A DNA stretch of 41,844 nt, taken from positions 1-41,844 of the forward strand of contig JAAELL010000254.1 of the NCBI GenBank assembly GCA_024226735.1. Reading direction: 5' to 3'. The DNA comes from a bacterium. Lineage in GTDB: Bacteria > Planctomycetota > UBA1135 > GCA-002686595. The notes under the pieces were generated by a model. That model had not been told where the DNA came from and made no database searches. It saw only the letters and a list, made by a program, of their open reading frames with translations. Shown here piece by piece: positions 16,257 to 25,000 of the stretch. A program made the position numbers and the translations under genes. Numbering within the stretch: the stretch's first letter is position 1; every line of letters starts with the position of its first letter.

Positions 16257-17790
16257 CCGTCGCCCGGGCGGGGAGAAACGACGCGACCGCGTAGAAGACC
16301 AGGATCGAGAACACGCCCACCAGTGGGACCTGGTAGCGCTCGTAGTGCGACACGAGCACGTACGGAACGAGGAAGAGCACGTACACGATCGCCGCAGCGA
16401 CGAGCAGCGGCTCCCGATGGCGGCGCAAACGCAGGAGCGCGACGAGCAGGGCGGAGAGCGGCAAGAGCGCCATCACGACCCCGCGCACACGCGCACGCGG
16501 CGAAGTGCGCATCGCGCTCCAGTCGCGCTCGGCCACGCGCCACGACGCCAGCACGGCTTCGGGGTCGGCGAGCGTGAGGGTCGCGAGCCGTCCATTGAAC
16601 TCGTCCTCGGACAACATCGCCGAGATCCAGTACAGGTGGCCGTCGAAGCGATGCATCAAGTCGGCTTCGATCAGCACCTCGGCGTCCGCGGCCGCCAGCT
16701 CGCCCTGCACCGGCTGCTGGTCCGACTCGGACTCCATGTAGAGGTACGCGTTGCGCGCCCGCGTCGCGGCCCGCCTGCGGTAGCCCTCCCGGTCGTTCGT
16801 CCAGACGTCGCGCGGCGTGTCCTCGAACGCATCCAGGAACGCGACCTCGCCCTCGCGGGCGTAGCGCTCACGATTCGGCGTCGCGTTCAGCGGATGGTTC
16901 TTCATGAACAGCGACGACGTCGCCAGGCCGGTCGGGGACGATACGTTCGCCTGATGGAAGTCGAACGCGAGGTTCGATTTGACGGGAATCACGCGCTCGA
17001 GCGCCACGTAGTTGCGCATGCCCCAGATCCCGACGCTGGCCAGGACGGCGAGGATGATGACGCCGACGCGCCTGCCCTGGTCGCTGCGCCAGTAGGACGG
17101 CCGGAGCGCGCGCAGGCGCACCAAGAGAAGCAGCGCGATCCCGAGCACGAACGTCAGCACCGGGCTCGTCAAAGGCACCAAGGCGGCGAGGCATGCGATC
17201 GGCCAGTGACGCCTCCCCGAACCGTTGCCAGTCGCGGAGAGCTGCTGCAGGCGCACGAGCATCCACAGAACCGCCGTCGAGAGCAGGACCGTCAACCAGA
17301 CGTCGTGGTAGTCGTGAAAGAAGATGCGCCCGTTCGCGACGGCGTAACACACGAACACGAGCGGCAGGAACAGACGGTAGCGCGCGTAGCGGGACTCGCC
17401 CAACAGGTGCACGAGCCCACCCGCCGCCACGGCGATGCCGACGCACTTGACCGCCATCAAGGCGACGAGCGCCGCCTTCGTCTTCGTGCCGAGCACCGTG
17501 AAGATCCCCGCGATCCAAAACGCGAGGAGCGGCGGCATCCACGCGGTCGCCCCCGTGCCCGCGCCAAACGGATCGGCGAATCCGCGTCCCTCGACGAGCG
17601 CCGCCGCGATGTAGCCGTACTCCCAACCCAAGTGCGCCAACGGAATGCGCGCGTCGAGCGGGGTGGAGCGCCAGGACCCCAGGACCATGACGGCGAGCAC
17701 GATCGCGGCCGCGAGCACGGGGCTCACGAGCCCCGGCACGCGCCGCGCCTCGCCTGCCACACAGTGCCGCTCCCCGATAAGACCTGGCAT
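16249..17790 (-). CDS. GT-C (PMT/ArnT-like) membrane glycosyltransferase, larger paralogue
   Basis: 513 residues, about eleven helices. The first loop matches the downstream paralogue: LGWEYGYIAAALVEGRGFAD and GTGATAWMPPLLAFWIAGIF. A long extracytoplasmic stretch before the last helices contains HRFDGHLYWISAMLSEDEFN. The pattern suggests a lipid-linked-sugar glycosyltransferase acting outside the membrane. The ATG at 17790 gives an N-terminal tail of about 20 residues before the first helix; a slightly later start is possible. The gene is divergent from the small membrane-protein gene at 17938, with 147 bases between them that probably hold both promoters. Confidence 0.72.
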   Translation of the reverse strand: MPGLIGERHCVAGEARRVPGLVSPVLAAAIVLAVMVLGSWRSTPLDARIPLAHLGWEYGYIAAALVEGRGFADPFGAGTGATAWMPPLLAFWIAGIFTVLGTKTKAALVALMAVKCVGIAVAAGGLVHLLGESRYARYRLFLPLVFVCYAVANGRIFFHDYHDVWLTVLLSTAVLWMLVRLQQLSATGNGSGRRHWPIACLAALVPLTSPVLTFVLGIALLLLVRLRALRPSYWRSDQGRRVGVIILAVLASVGIWGMRNYVALERVIPVKSNLAFDFHQANVSSPTGLATSSLFMKNHPLNATPNRERYAREGEVAFLDAFEDTPRDVWTNDREGYRRRAATRARNAYLYMESESDQQPVQGELAAADAEVLIEADLMHRFDGHLYWISAMLSEDEFNGRLATLTLADPEAVLASWRVAERDWSAMRTSPRARVRGVVMALLPLSALLVALLRLRRHREPLLVAAAIVYVLFLVPYVLVSHYERYQVPLVGVFSILVFYAVASFLPARATDA

Positions 17791-17937
17791 CGCCCGGGCA
17801 GCTTCGCGGATCGAAGATGGTCGGGCAAGAACTAGCGGGACTCTCCAAAACCGTCCGGCTCCAGACTAGAATCCCGGGCTTGTCGTTCTCGGATCGAGAG
17901 CGGATTCACACCTCGGAGAGACAACGGAGCTCGAAAC

Positions 17938-18504
17938 GTGCAGCAAGAGAACAACGAAGATCAAGGGGAGCGTGTCGAGGTTGGCGGCGAGCTGCGCGCA
18001 GCCTCCGAACGGCCCGCGCAGACCAACCGCATCCGCCGCACGATCCTCTTCCTTCGCGAGGCATTCGGCCCCAACGCGCTGGCCATCGTCTCGACCAACG
18101 CCGCGGCAGTGTTCATGATCTTGCTGCTGCTGGCGATCAGCCTGGGCGTGTCGCCCGACGGTGAGGGCTGGTTGAGCCTGCTCGTGACAATGCTGGGCCT
18201 ACTCGTCGGCTGGGGGCTCGGCATCTTCTTCGCGCCGCACGGCAAGCGCGAGGCATCGACCTTCCGCACGATCGCGCAGACCGTGTCCGCCTTCATCGCG
18301 GGCTACTTCTTCAGCAAGCTCGACCACTTCATCGAGCTGACCGTGCTAACGAGCGCCGGGAGCAGCCTCCCCGCGACTCGCCTCGGCCTGTTCTTCGGAG
18401 CAGCCATGCTGGCCGCGCTCACCGTCTTCTCGAACCGCTGGTTCTACCGCTTCCAAGGCACGGCCCGAGAAGTCCCGCCGCATCAGGAACGAAGCGCCGC
18501 CTGA
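17938..18504 (+). CDS. Small membrane protein of unknown function
   Basis: 188 residues from a GTG start; ACGGAG about ten bases upstream could be a weak Shine-Dalgarno sequence. A charged, soluble N-terminus (about 45 residues) is followed by four likely helices: AAAVFMILLLLAISLGV, LLVTMLGLLVGWGLGIFF, a short AQTVSAFIAGYFFSKL segment, and LGLFFGAAMLAALTVF. I recognise no family. It runs convergently toward the anti-sigma gene, with 115 bases between the stops; that gap contains a CCGCGCGG...CCGCGCGG repeat that may form a hairpin but has no T-run. Confidence 0.65.
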   Translation: MQQENNEDQGERVEVGGELRAASERPAQTNRIRRTILFLREAFGPNALAIVSTNAAAVFMILLLLAISLGVSPDGEGWLSLLVTMLGLLVGWGLGIFFAPHGKREASTFRTIAQTVSAFIAGYFFSKLDHFIELTVLTSAGSSLPATRLGLFFGAAMLAALTVFSNRWFYRFQGTAREVPPHQERSAA

Positions 18505-18619
18505 TCGAGGGCAGTCCCGCGCGGTCGTCGATTGGCCGCGCGGTTCGTTCGTTCCCTCGCAGGATCTCAAACGCGAGGCGTGGATCGGGATGCAGCGCGA
18601 CTTCGGTCGCGGCTGGGGC

Positions 18620-19120
18620 TCAGCGCTGGCCAGCGAGCGCGTTCGGGGTCGCCGGGCGAGCAGCCGGTGGCGCATCCGCACGCACACGCCGCAGGGGAGC
18701 GACTCCAGGTTCCTTGGGCGACATGCCCGTGGGCGGAGTACGAGGCACCGGAGCCACATCGCCCGCGACAGGATTCGGGGGCGTCGCGCTGCGCTCCCTC
18801 AGGCGACCGAGCTCGAACGCTCCCCAGAGCAAGCCGCCCGCGAGGCAGCCTGCCGCCAACCATCGCCAGCGGCGTGCGACGCGAACGCGACTCCCGCCGG
18901 CGGCCGCACGCACTCGATCGGCGAGCCCAGGGGCGGGAACCGTGACCGGTAGCGCCAGCACCCCCGCCGACAGCCGAGCGAGAGCGGCGTTCTCGCGGCG
19001 GCAGGCGCGGCAAGCGACGAGGTGCTCGCGGACCGCGCTCGCGGCGCGCGGCGGCAGCCTGCCGTCGCGGAAAGGAGAGAGCGCGCGTCGAACGCGCGTG
19101 CAGGACAGAGTCGCCGTCAT
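18620..19120 (-). CDS. Membrane anti-sigma factor with zinc-binding (ZAS-like) N-terminus
   Basis: 166 residues. The N-terminal 50 residues contain REHLVACRACRRE, an exact H-x3-C-x2-C zinc motif of ZAS-type anti-sigma factors. One membrane helix follows (WRWLAAGCLAGGLLWGAF), then a Pro/Arg-rich tail of about 65 residues that would lie outside the cytoplasm. The start ATG overlaps the stop of the sigma-factor gene (ATGA at 19117-19120), the usual arrangement for a sigma/anti-sigma pair. It should hold that sigma factor at the membrane until a signal releases it. Confidence 0.82.
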   Translation of the reverse strand: MTATLSCTRVRRALSPFRDGRLPPRAASAVREHLVACRACRRENAALARLSAGVLALPVTVPAPGLADRVRAAAGGSRVRVARRWRWLAAGCLAGGLLWGAFELGRLRERSATPPNPVAGDVAPVPRTPPTGMSPKEPGVAPLRRVRADAPPAARPATPNALAGQR

Positions 19121-19761
19121 GGCGTCCGTGGCCCCTCCAAGTACGCCGCGAGCTGTTTGCGCAAACAGGTGCGCGCACGAGCGAGTCGTGTCGACACGGT
19201 CTTCGCCGGGCAACCGACAACGGCTGCGATCTCCTCGTACGAGAGCCCCTCGTGTTCGCGCAGCAGAAACACGGTCCGTTGTGGTTCGGGCAGCTCGGCG
19301 AGCGCCAGCTCGAGCGCGACCGAGAACTCGCGCGACTCCAACATCGCGAGCGGCGTCGGAGGTCGGCGCTGCACGAGCAGTCGCGCGAGGGGTCCGCGAC
19401 CCTTTCTGGCCGACTCGAGCGCGCGGACGTGTAGCTGGCGTCGGCGCTCGAAGTCGAGCGCCGTATTGCGGGCGATGCGAAAGAGCCAAACGGCGAAGCT
19501 CGCGCCAGACTCACGCTCGTGCAGGTGATCGTGGACCTTCACGAAGACCTCCTGCGTCAGGTCCTCCACCCACGCCGGCTCGCCGACGACGTGGCGCAGG
19601 TACGCCGCGACGCGCGGGCCCCAGCGTGCGACGAGCACGTCGAAAGCGTGCGGCTTGCCCGCCGCCACCGCGGCGAGCACGACTTCGTCCGCGGCGGGCC
19701 CGCGCCCGGCGTCGGGCAACGGCTCCACCGTCTCGTCGGGTCGTGGTCGGGATCCAGGCAA
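19117..19761 (-). CDS. ECF sigma factor paired with the ZAS-like anti-sigma
   Basis: 214 residues. Region 2: FDVLVARWGPRVAAYLRHVV, then EDLTQEVFVKVHDHL and AVWLFRIARNTALDFERRR. Region 4: LPEPQRTVFLLREHEGLSYE followed by EIAAVVGCPAKTVSTRLARA. The gene follows the basic exported-protein gene by 9 bases and overlaps the anti-sigma gene by 4, so the three form an operon. The target promoters are unknown; such operons often autoregulate, so the promoter upstream of 20400 is a reasonable candidate. Confidence 0.87.
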   Translation of the reverse strand: MPGSRPRPDETVEPLPDAGRGPAADEVVLAAVAAGKPHAFDVLVARWGPRVAAYLRHVVGEPAWVEDLTQEVFVKVHDHLHERESGASFAVWLFRIARNTALDFERRRQLHVRALESARKGRGPLARLLVQRRPPTPLAMLESREFSVALELALAELPEPQRTVFLLREHEGLSYEEIAAVVGCPAKTVSTRLARARTCLRKQLAAYLEGPRTP

Positions 19762-19770
19762 CGGCAGGTG

Positions 19771-20400
19771 CTACCGGACTCGCTCGAGGCGGTTGCCCAG
19801 AGTCTTGCCGGTCTTGGATTTGCCGGTCTTGGATTTGCTGGTCTTGGATTTGCTGGTCTTGGACTTACCCGCCTTGGCCTTGGACGGCGCAGCGCCCGGC
19901 TTGCGCCTGCCGACCTCTTGTCCAGGGATCGCTCCACGCCGCCCCACCTTCGGCTGCGGCGCGACCTTGACCTTGCCGGGCACGCGTTTGCCGTCGACGG
20001 TCTCCTCGTCGACGACGGTCTTGCCGTCGATCACGACGACGCGTCGCGTGTGGGACTTCGTGCTCGTGCTGGCGCCGGCCTGCTTGCCGCTAGCGAGCTC
20101 GCGCCGCATCCGCTCGAGCATCTTCTCGGCGTCGACCTCGACCGGCTTGCCGCCCCTGCCGCCCTTGCCGAGCAGCGAGCGGTCTCCACTCTCCTCGACA
20201 ACCTTCCCGTCGCGCAGGACGCGCCGGTAGTGGCGTTTCTCGGTCTTGCCGTTCTTGCTCGTCGAGCGGCTGACCTCGACGACGCTCTCCGAGCTGGTCG
20301 ACGCGCCGTCCGCCGTGGCGGTCGCCTTGGTTGCCTGGGCGCTCGCGAGCGGCAGCGTCGCGGAGAGGAGGAGAGTCGAGAGGGTTGTGCGTGCGATCAT
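19771..20400 (-). CDS. Exported basic protein with KSKT-repeat tail
   Basis: 209 residues from the ATG at 20400, which begins a clear signal peptide (MIARTTLSTLLLSATLPLAS followed by AQ). The mature part starts Ser/Thr-rich, then alternates basic and acidic stretches (RRVVVIDGKTVVDEETVDGK), and ends in a Lys-rich tail built from KSKT(S/G) units. It is strongly cationic and probably disordered, perhaps binding anionic polymers at the envelope. It leads the operon with the ECF sigma and anti-sigma genes. An alternative start at an upstream in-frame Met is rejected because it would precede the signal peptide. Confidence 0.7.
   Translation of the reverse strand: MIARTTLSTLLLSATLPLASAQATKATATADGASTSSESVVEVSRSTSKNGKTEKRHYRRVLRDGKVVEESGDRSLLGKGGRGGKPVEVDAEKMLERMRRELASGKQAGASTSTKSHTRRVVVIDGKTVVDEETVDGKRVPGKVKVAPQPKVGRRGAIPGQEVGRRKPGAAPSKAKAGKSKTSKSKTSKSKTGKSKTGKTLGNRLERVR
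19807..19866. repeat. Four tandem 15-bp units encoding KSKT(S/G)
   Basis: On the + strand the units read GC(C/T)GGTCTTGGA(T/C)TT, four in a row with single-base differences. They lie at the end of the basic exported-protein gene, so copy number would alter the length of its Lys-rich tail without changing frame. Confidence 0.85.
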
Positions 20401-20546
20401 CTTCGGGGTCGGGTGTGCGAATCGTTCGGGGGGGCGAGCGGGAGAGACGGAAGAAGGAGCCATTTGCTCCCGAGGTTCCCGAGAATCCTTCGATCCCCGG
20501 GCGCGCCATTGTGGACAGGGCGTCGATCGGATAGACCACCCGCCGC

Positions 20547-22019
20547 ATGTCCGCACGACGCTGCCTCCTGCACGGCTCCCCTCTCGGGAAGGCGATTCGC
20601 ACCGGTGCGGTCCTGACCGCTCTGACGGCTCTGACCGCCTGCCAGAGCCCGCCCGAGGAACCCGCCGGAGAGCTCGAGACCCCCGAGCTCGCGTTCCAGG
20701 GACAGCTCGTCCCCGGCACGACCCTCGCCGGCCCCGGCGGACAGGGAGACTCGGCCGGCGCCCCCCTGCTCCTGCGCTGCCGGCTGGTGTACATAGAAGA
20801 CGTCTACGACGGAGGGCTCGCGCCGCTCGCGACCGCGAGTCGCCTCGTGGTCGACCTGCGCGGCAAGACCCCGATCCTGCCAGTCGCCAAGCTCGTCGCC
20901 GACGCTGCGTACGCTGTCGGCGACGACGCCGAGGCCTGGCTCGCCGCGGTCGCTGGAGGCGCCGCGGGCCGAACCCGCGAGCTCGCCGACGAGACCGTCG
21001 TGCTCCCCGCCGGAGCGACCTACAGCCTCGCGGCCGAAGCCGACGAGACCGTCGAGGATCCGCGCGACTGGCTCGACGAATTCGCGGACCGCGGGCCGTT
21101 TCCGCGCCGGGTGACGGTGTGGGTCAGCGCGACCGCATCCGGCCCGCGCGTCGCAGTCTCCGTCGACGACCTGGATCCGGACGTCGAACGCGAACGTGCC
21201 CTCGCGCGACTCGATGAGCCGAACGCCATGCCCGGACCCGCGCCGCCGGTCGAGGACGAGTCCCTGCGACGCGAAACCGTCCTCGTCGACGCCGCCCCCA
21301 CTCCGGGTGCGCCGCTGCTCGTGCGCCTTCCCTCGCCCTTCGATACGGGCGAGGGGCGCGCGTTCGCCGCCATCGTCGAGCTCCTCGACGAACCTGCCAC
21401 GGAGGAGGCGCGCGCGTCGGCCGCCGAGTCGATCGCCGCGGCCGCCGCCAACCACGAACAGCTCACGGCGCCGCTCTCGGTCGACGGTCAAGACGACCTC
21501 GTGCGGCAGCAAGTGCTCGTCGCGTTCCGCGAACGGGGCGGGCGTCCCGCTCTGCTGCTCTTGGCTCAAGAGAGCGGCGCGGAGCTCACCGCGGACCTCG
21601 CACTCGTCGCGGACGACGCGCTGTTCGCCGCGATCGATACCGAGGCCTTCTCGCGCGGCGAACCGGCCGCGAGCACACTCGGCTGGGAGCTCGAGCGTGC
21701 CGCTTGGACCGTGCTCGCGCGCGCCGGGCTGCAGGACGAGCTCGACGGTGAGCTGGAGGGCGTGCTGCTCCGGCACGCGGGCGCGCTGGCGCGCTTTCCC
21801 GACGTGATCCTCGACGCAGTCGCCGCCAGCACGGACACGCGCACTCTGCTGGCGCGGCTCGAGCAGGAGCAACGCTACTTCCTCGAGGATTCCAACCCGT
21901 CGGCGCGCGTCCGGGCGCACGATTGGCTCGTCGCGCGCGAACGCGGTGTCGCGGGCTTCGATCCCCTCGCCGACCGAGCTGCGCGACGCGCGGCGCTCGA
22001 GGCGGAGGAGACGCCATGA
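20547..22019 (+). CDS. Large lipoprotein of unknown function, partner of the AsmA-like protein
   Basis: 490 residues. The start is followed by a hydrophobic stretch and a lipobox LTAC with Cys32, so it should be lipid-anchored in the envelope. The mature part is Ala/Glu-rich, with a repeated beta-type region (VVDLRGKTPILPVAKLVADA; RRVTVWVSATASGPRVAVSV) and a helical C-terminus (EEARASAAESIAAAAANHEQ; LLARLEQEQRYFLEDSNPSA). I recognise no family. Its TGA overlaps the ATG of the AsmA-like gene (ATGA at 22016-22019), so the two are coupled. It is divergent from the basic exported-protein gene, with 146 bases between the starts. Confidence 0.7.
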   Translation: MSARRCLLHGSPLGKAIRTGAVLTALTALTACQSPPEEPAGELETPELAFQGQLVPGTTLAGPGGQGDSAGAPLLLRCRLVYIEDVYDGGLAPLATASRLVVDLRGKTPILPVAKLVADAAYAVGDDAEAWLAAVAGGAAGRTRELADETVVLPAGATYSLAAEADETVEDPRDWLDEFADRGPFPRRVTVWVSATASGPRVAVSVDDLDPDVERERALARLDEPNAMPGPAPPVEDESLRRETVLVDAAPTPGAPLLVRLPSPFDTGEGRAFAAIVELLDEPATEEARASAAESIAAAAANHEQLTAPLSVDGQDDLVRQQVLVAFRERGGRPALLLLAQESGAELTADLALVADDALFAAIDTEAFSRGEPAASTLGWELERAAWTVLARAGLQDELDGELEGVLLRHAGALARFPDVILDAVAASTDTRTLLARLEQEQRYFLEDSNPSARVRAHDWLVARERGVAGFDPLADRAARRAALEAEETP

Positions 22020-25000
22020 GCGGTTCCGAGCCTCCGAGCCGCTGGCGACTCTGGCGCCGACGCCTGCTACGCATCGGGCTGGTGCTGATCGCGCTGCTCG
22101 TCCTCATCCGGGTCACGATTCCGCTCTGGCTCCCGCCGACGCTCGATCGATTGGTCGCGGGCCGTGGGCTCGCTCTCGCCTACGACGACCTCGATCTCTC
22201 GGTCGCGGGGGGGCGCTTGGATCTGCGCGGCGTTCGGCTCAGCCCGCGACCGGAGGACGAGCAACAAGACGACGCGCGCCCGCTCCCGCTGGTCGGGCTC
22301 GAGTACCTCGGCTTCGATCTCGACGTGTCCGCTCTGCTGACGGGGACGGTGCGCGTTCACCGCGTCGACGTCGACGGGCTGCGGATCGAGATCGAGCGCG
22401 ACGCCTCGGGGCGCTGGAACTTCGAGGACCATCTCCCCGCCGCGGATTCCGACGAGCCCGCCGAAGCGGACGCCGAGAGCCCGACCGAGAGCAGCACCCG
22501 AGAAGGCGCCGAGGAAGCGGCTGAGCCGCGCCCGCTCGACTTCGGCGTTCCGCTCGAGCTGACGGCGCTCGGTGTACGCAGCGTGCGCGTGCACCTGATC
22601 GACGCCCTCGCCGACCCGCCACTCGACACGCACATCGACCTCGACGTCGCCCTGACGGACGTCGGACATCCGACGCAGCCGCTACGCCTGTCCGTCGCCG
22701 GCTGGGCGCCCGAGCTCTTGGACGCGTTGCGCGTCGAGGTCCACGCGACCCTCGGCGAGCGCACGGTCGATGCCAGGATCGGCGTCAACGTCGCCGGTTT
22801 GCACGTGCGCCGCCTCGCGCCGTACCTCGCCGCCGCCGGCATCCGCCCGGAGGCCAAGCAGCTCGACCTGTCCCTCGACGTCGACGTCGACCTGGCGCCG
22901 ACCGGCGCGGAGACGGTCGACCTCGCGGGCTCCGCGCACCTGCGCCACCTCGCGCTCCGCGCCGACCTCGAGGAAGCGCTGGCCCTCGACGCCGCGACCA
23001 TCGAAGTGACGAGTGCATCGACGGCGGCCGCGTCCGTCGCCTCGGTCACGCTCGAAGGCCTGCGCGCGCGCGCCGCACGCCTCGCGGACGGCACGCTGCG
23101 TGTCGCGGGGCTCGACTTCGTCGGCACCGGTGCCGCGCCCGCGACCGAACAGGCGGCGGACGCGCAGGAGGAGCCCTCGTCCGGTGGCGCGCCGTTCGCA
23201 CTCGACGTCGCTCGCCTCGCGCTGCGGAAGGCGGCGCTCACCTTCGACGACGCGGCCGTGACTCCCGCGGTCGTCGTACAGGCCTCGATCGGTGCCGAAG
23301 TGCGCGAGCTCGTGCTCGACCGAGCGCGCCCCGGTGCGCCCCTCACGTTCGAGACGGAGCTCGAGCTGGAGGATGCGGCACGCCTGACGCTGACGGGCAC
23401 GGCCGTACCGACCGGCGATCGGCTCGGCGCCGACCTCACGCTCGAGGCCGACAACCTGACGCTGCGACGCCTGGAGCCCTACCTGACGGCAGCGGGCCTC
23501 GAGCCCGCGGTCGAGAGTGCGACGTTCCGCGCGGCGGTCACGGCGCAGACGCTGCGTCGCGACGACGGCGGTCTCGACGCGAACGTCGCGCTCACGAACG
23601 TGCAGCTCGTCGATGGCGGGCGCGAGCTCTTCGCGATCGACCGGCTCGGCGTCGACGACGTGCAGTTCGCAGCAGACGGCGAGATCCACGTCGGCGAGCT
23701 CGGCCTCGCGGGCACGCGCGTGCCGCTCCGCGTAGTCGGTGACGGCTCCGTCGAGCTCTGTGGCGTGACGACACACCCGACGCGAGCGGCGACGCACGAG
23801 CCGCTCGCGCTCGGCCTCGACGAGCTCGCTCTCAGCGTGCGCGACTTCCGCTTCGGCGGGGAGTCGGCCTCCGCTGCACGCCGCAGCGCGGACGTCGAGC
23901 TGTCGCTCGTCGCCGAAGGTCTCGCCCGGGCGTGCACGATCACCGGTTCGATCACGACGCGACCCGGCCCGCTCGACATCGACGCGGACCTGGAGATCGT
24001 CGGTCGCGGCCTGCGGACCGAAGCGGTCGACGCTCTGCTCGCGGCGGCCGGCATCGAGTCGACGCTGACCGATGGCGAGCTGCGCGCCCACCTCGTCGCC
24101 GCGGCGCGCCAAGACGGCGACGACCTGCACGCGCGGCTGGCGTTGACCGACGTCGCCTTCGGCGACGGAGGGCGCGAGCTCCTGGCGCTCGATGCGTTGG
24201 AAGTCGAGGAGCTCGTCGTCGCCCCCGACCGGACCTCGATCGCGAGCGTCGCCGTGCGCTCACCGCGCGCGGCGCTCGGGCGCGGCGCGGACGGAGCCTT
24301 CGAGGTGCTCGGCCTGCGCCTGGTCGGAGCCGACCCGAGCGCGGAAGCGGACGCATCGGCTCCGACCCCACAGCAACCGCAGGCGGCGCCGGCCGAGCCC
24401 GGCCGCGCGCCGGCGCCCTTCGACCTCGATCACCTCGTGCTCGAGGGCGCACGCGTCACGTGGAGCGACGCCGCCGCGGAACCCGCCGTCGAGACGGCGC
24501 TGACGTTGGGCGCGACTGTCGACGGGCTGACGACGGAGCGCGGCGCTCGTCCGCTGACGCTCGATGTTCGCTCGAGCATCGAAGGAGCGCTCGACGAGCT
24601 GGCGCTCACCGGCACGGCCCAGCTCGACCCGGACGACCTCGGACTCGACGCACAGCTTGCACTGAGCGGCCTACGCGCCGGTCCGCTGGCGAGCTACGTA
24701 CCGCCCGAGCTGCCGATCCTTCTCGAGGACGGTCGTTTCGAGCTGCAGATCGAGGCGTCGTCGGCTGCGCACCCCGAGGGCGGGCGCGCCGCGTCGCTCG
24801 CGATCAGCGGGCTCGACTACCGCGACGGCAGCGCGGGCGAGCCCTTGATCGCCTTCGACGCGCTGCGCGTCGAAGCGCCGCGGCTCGACGCGGAGAACGG
24901 TGTGTACGACGTCGAACGCGTCACGCTCGAGGGGTTCGCCTTCGAGGTCCGGCGTGTGTCACCCGAGCGCATCGAGACGCTCGGCATCGCGCTCGATTCG

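Noticed and set aside
18505..18619. Terminator between convergent genes
   Set aside because: A CCGCGCGG repeat can pair, but there is no T-run and the motif is its own complement, so the pairing is weak evidence.
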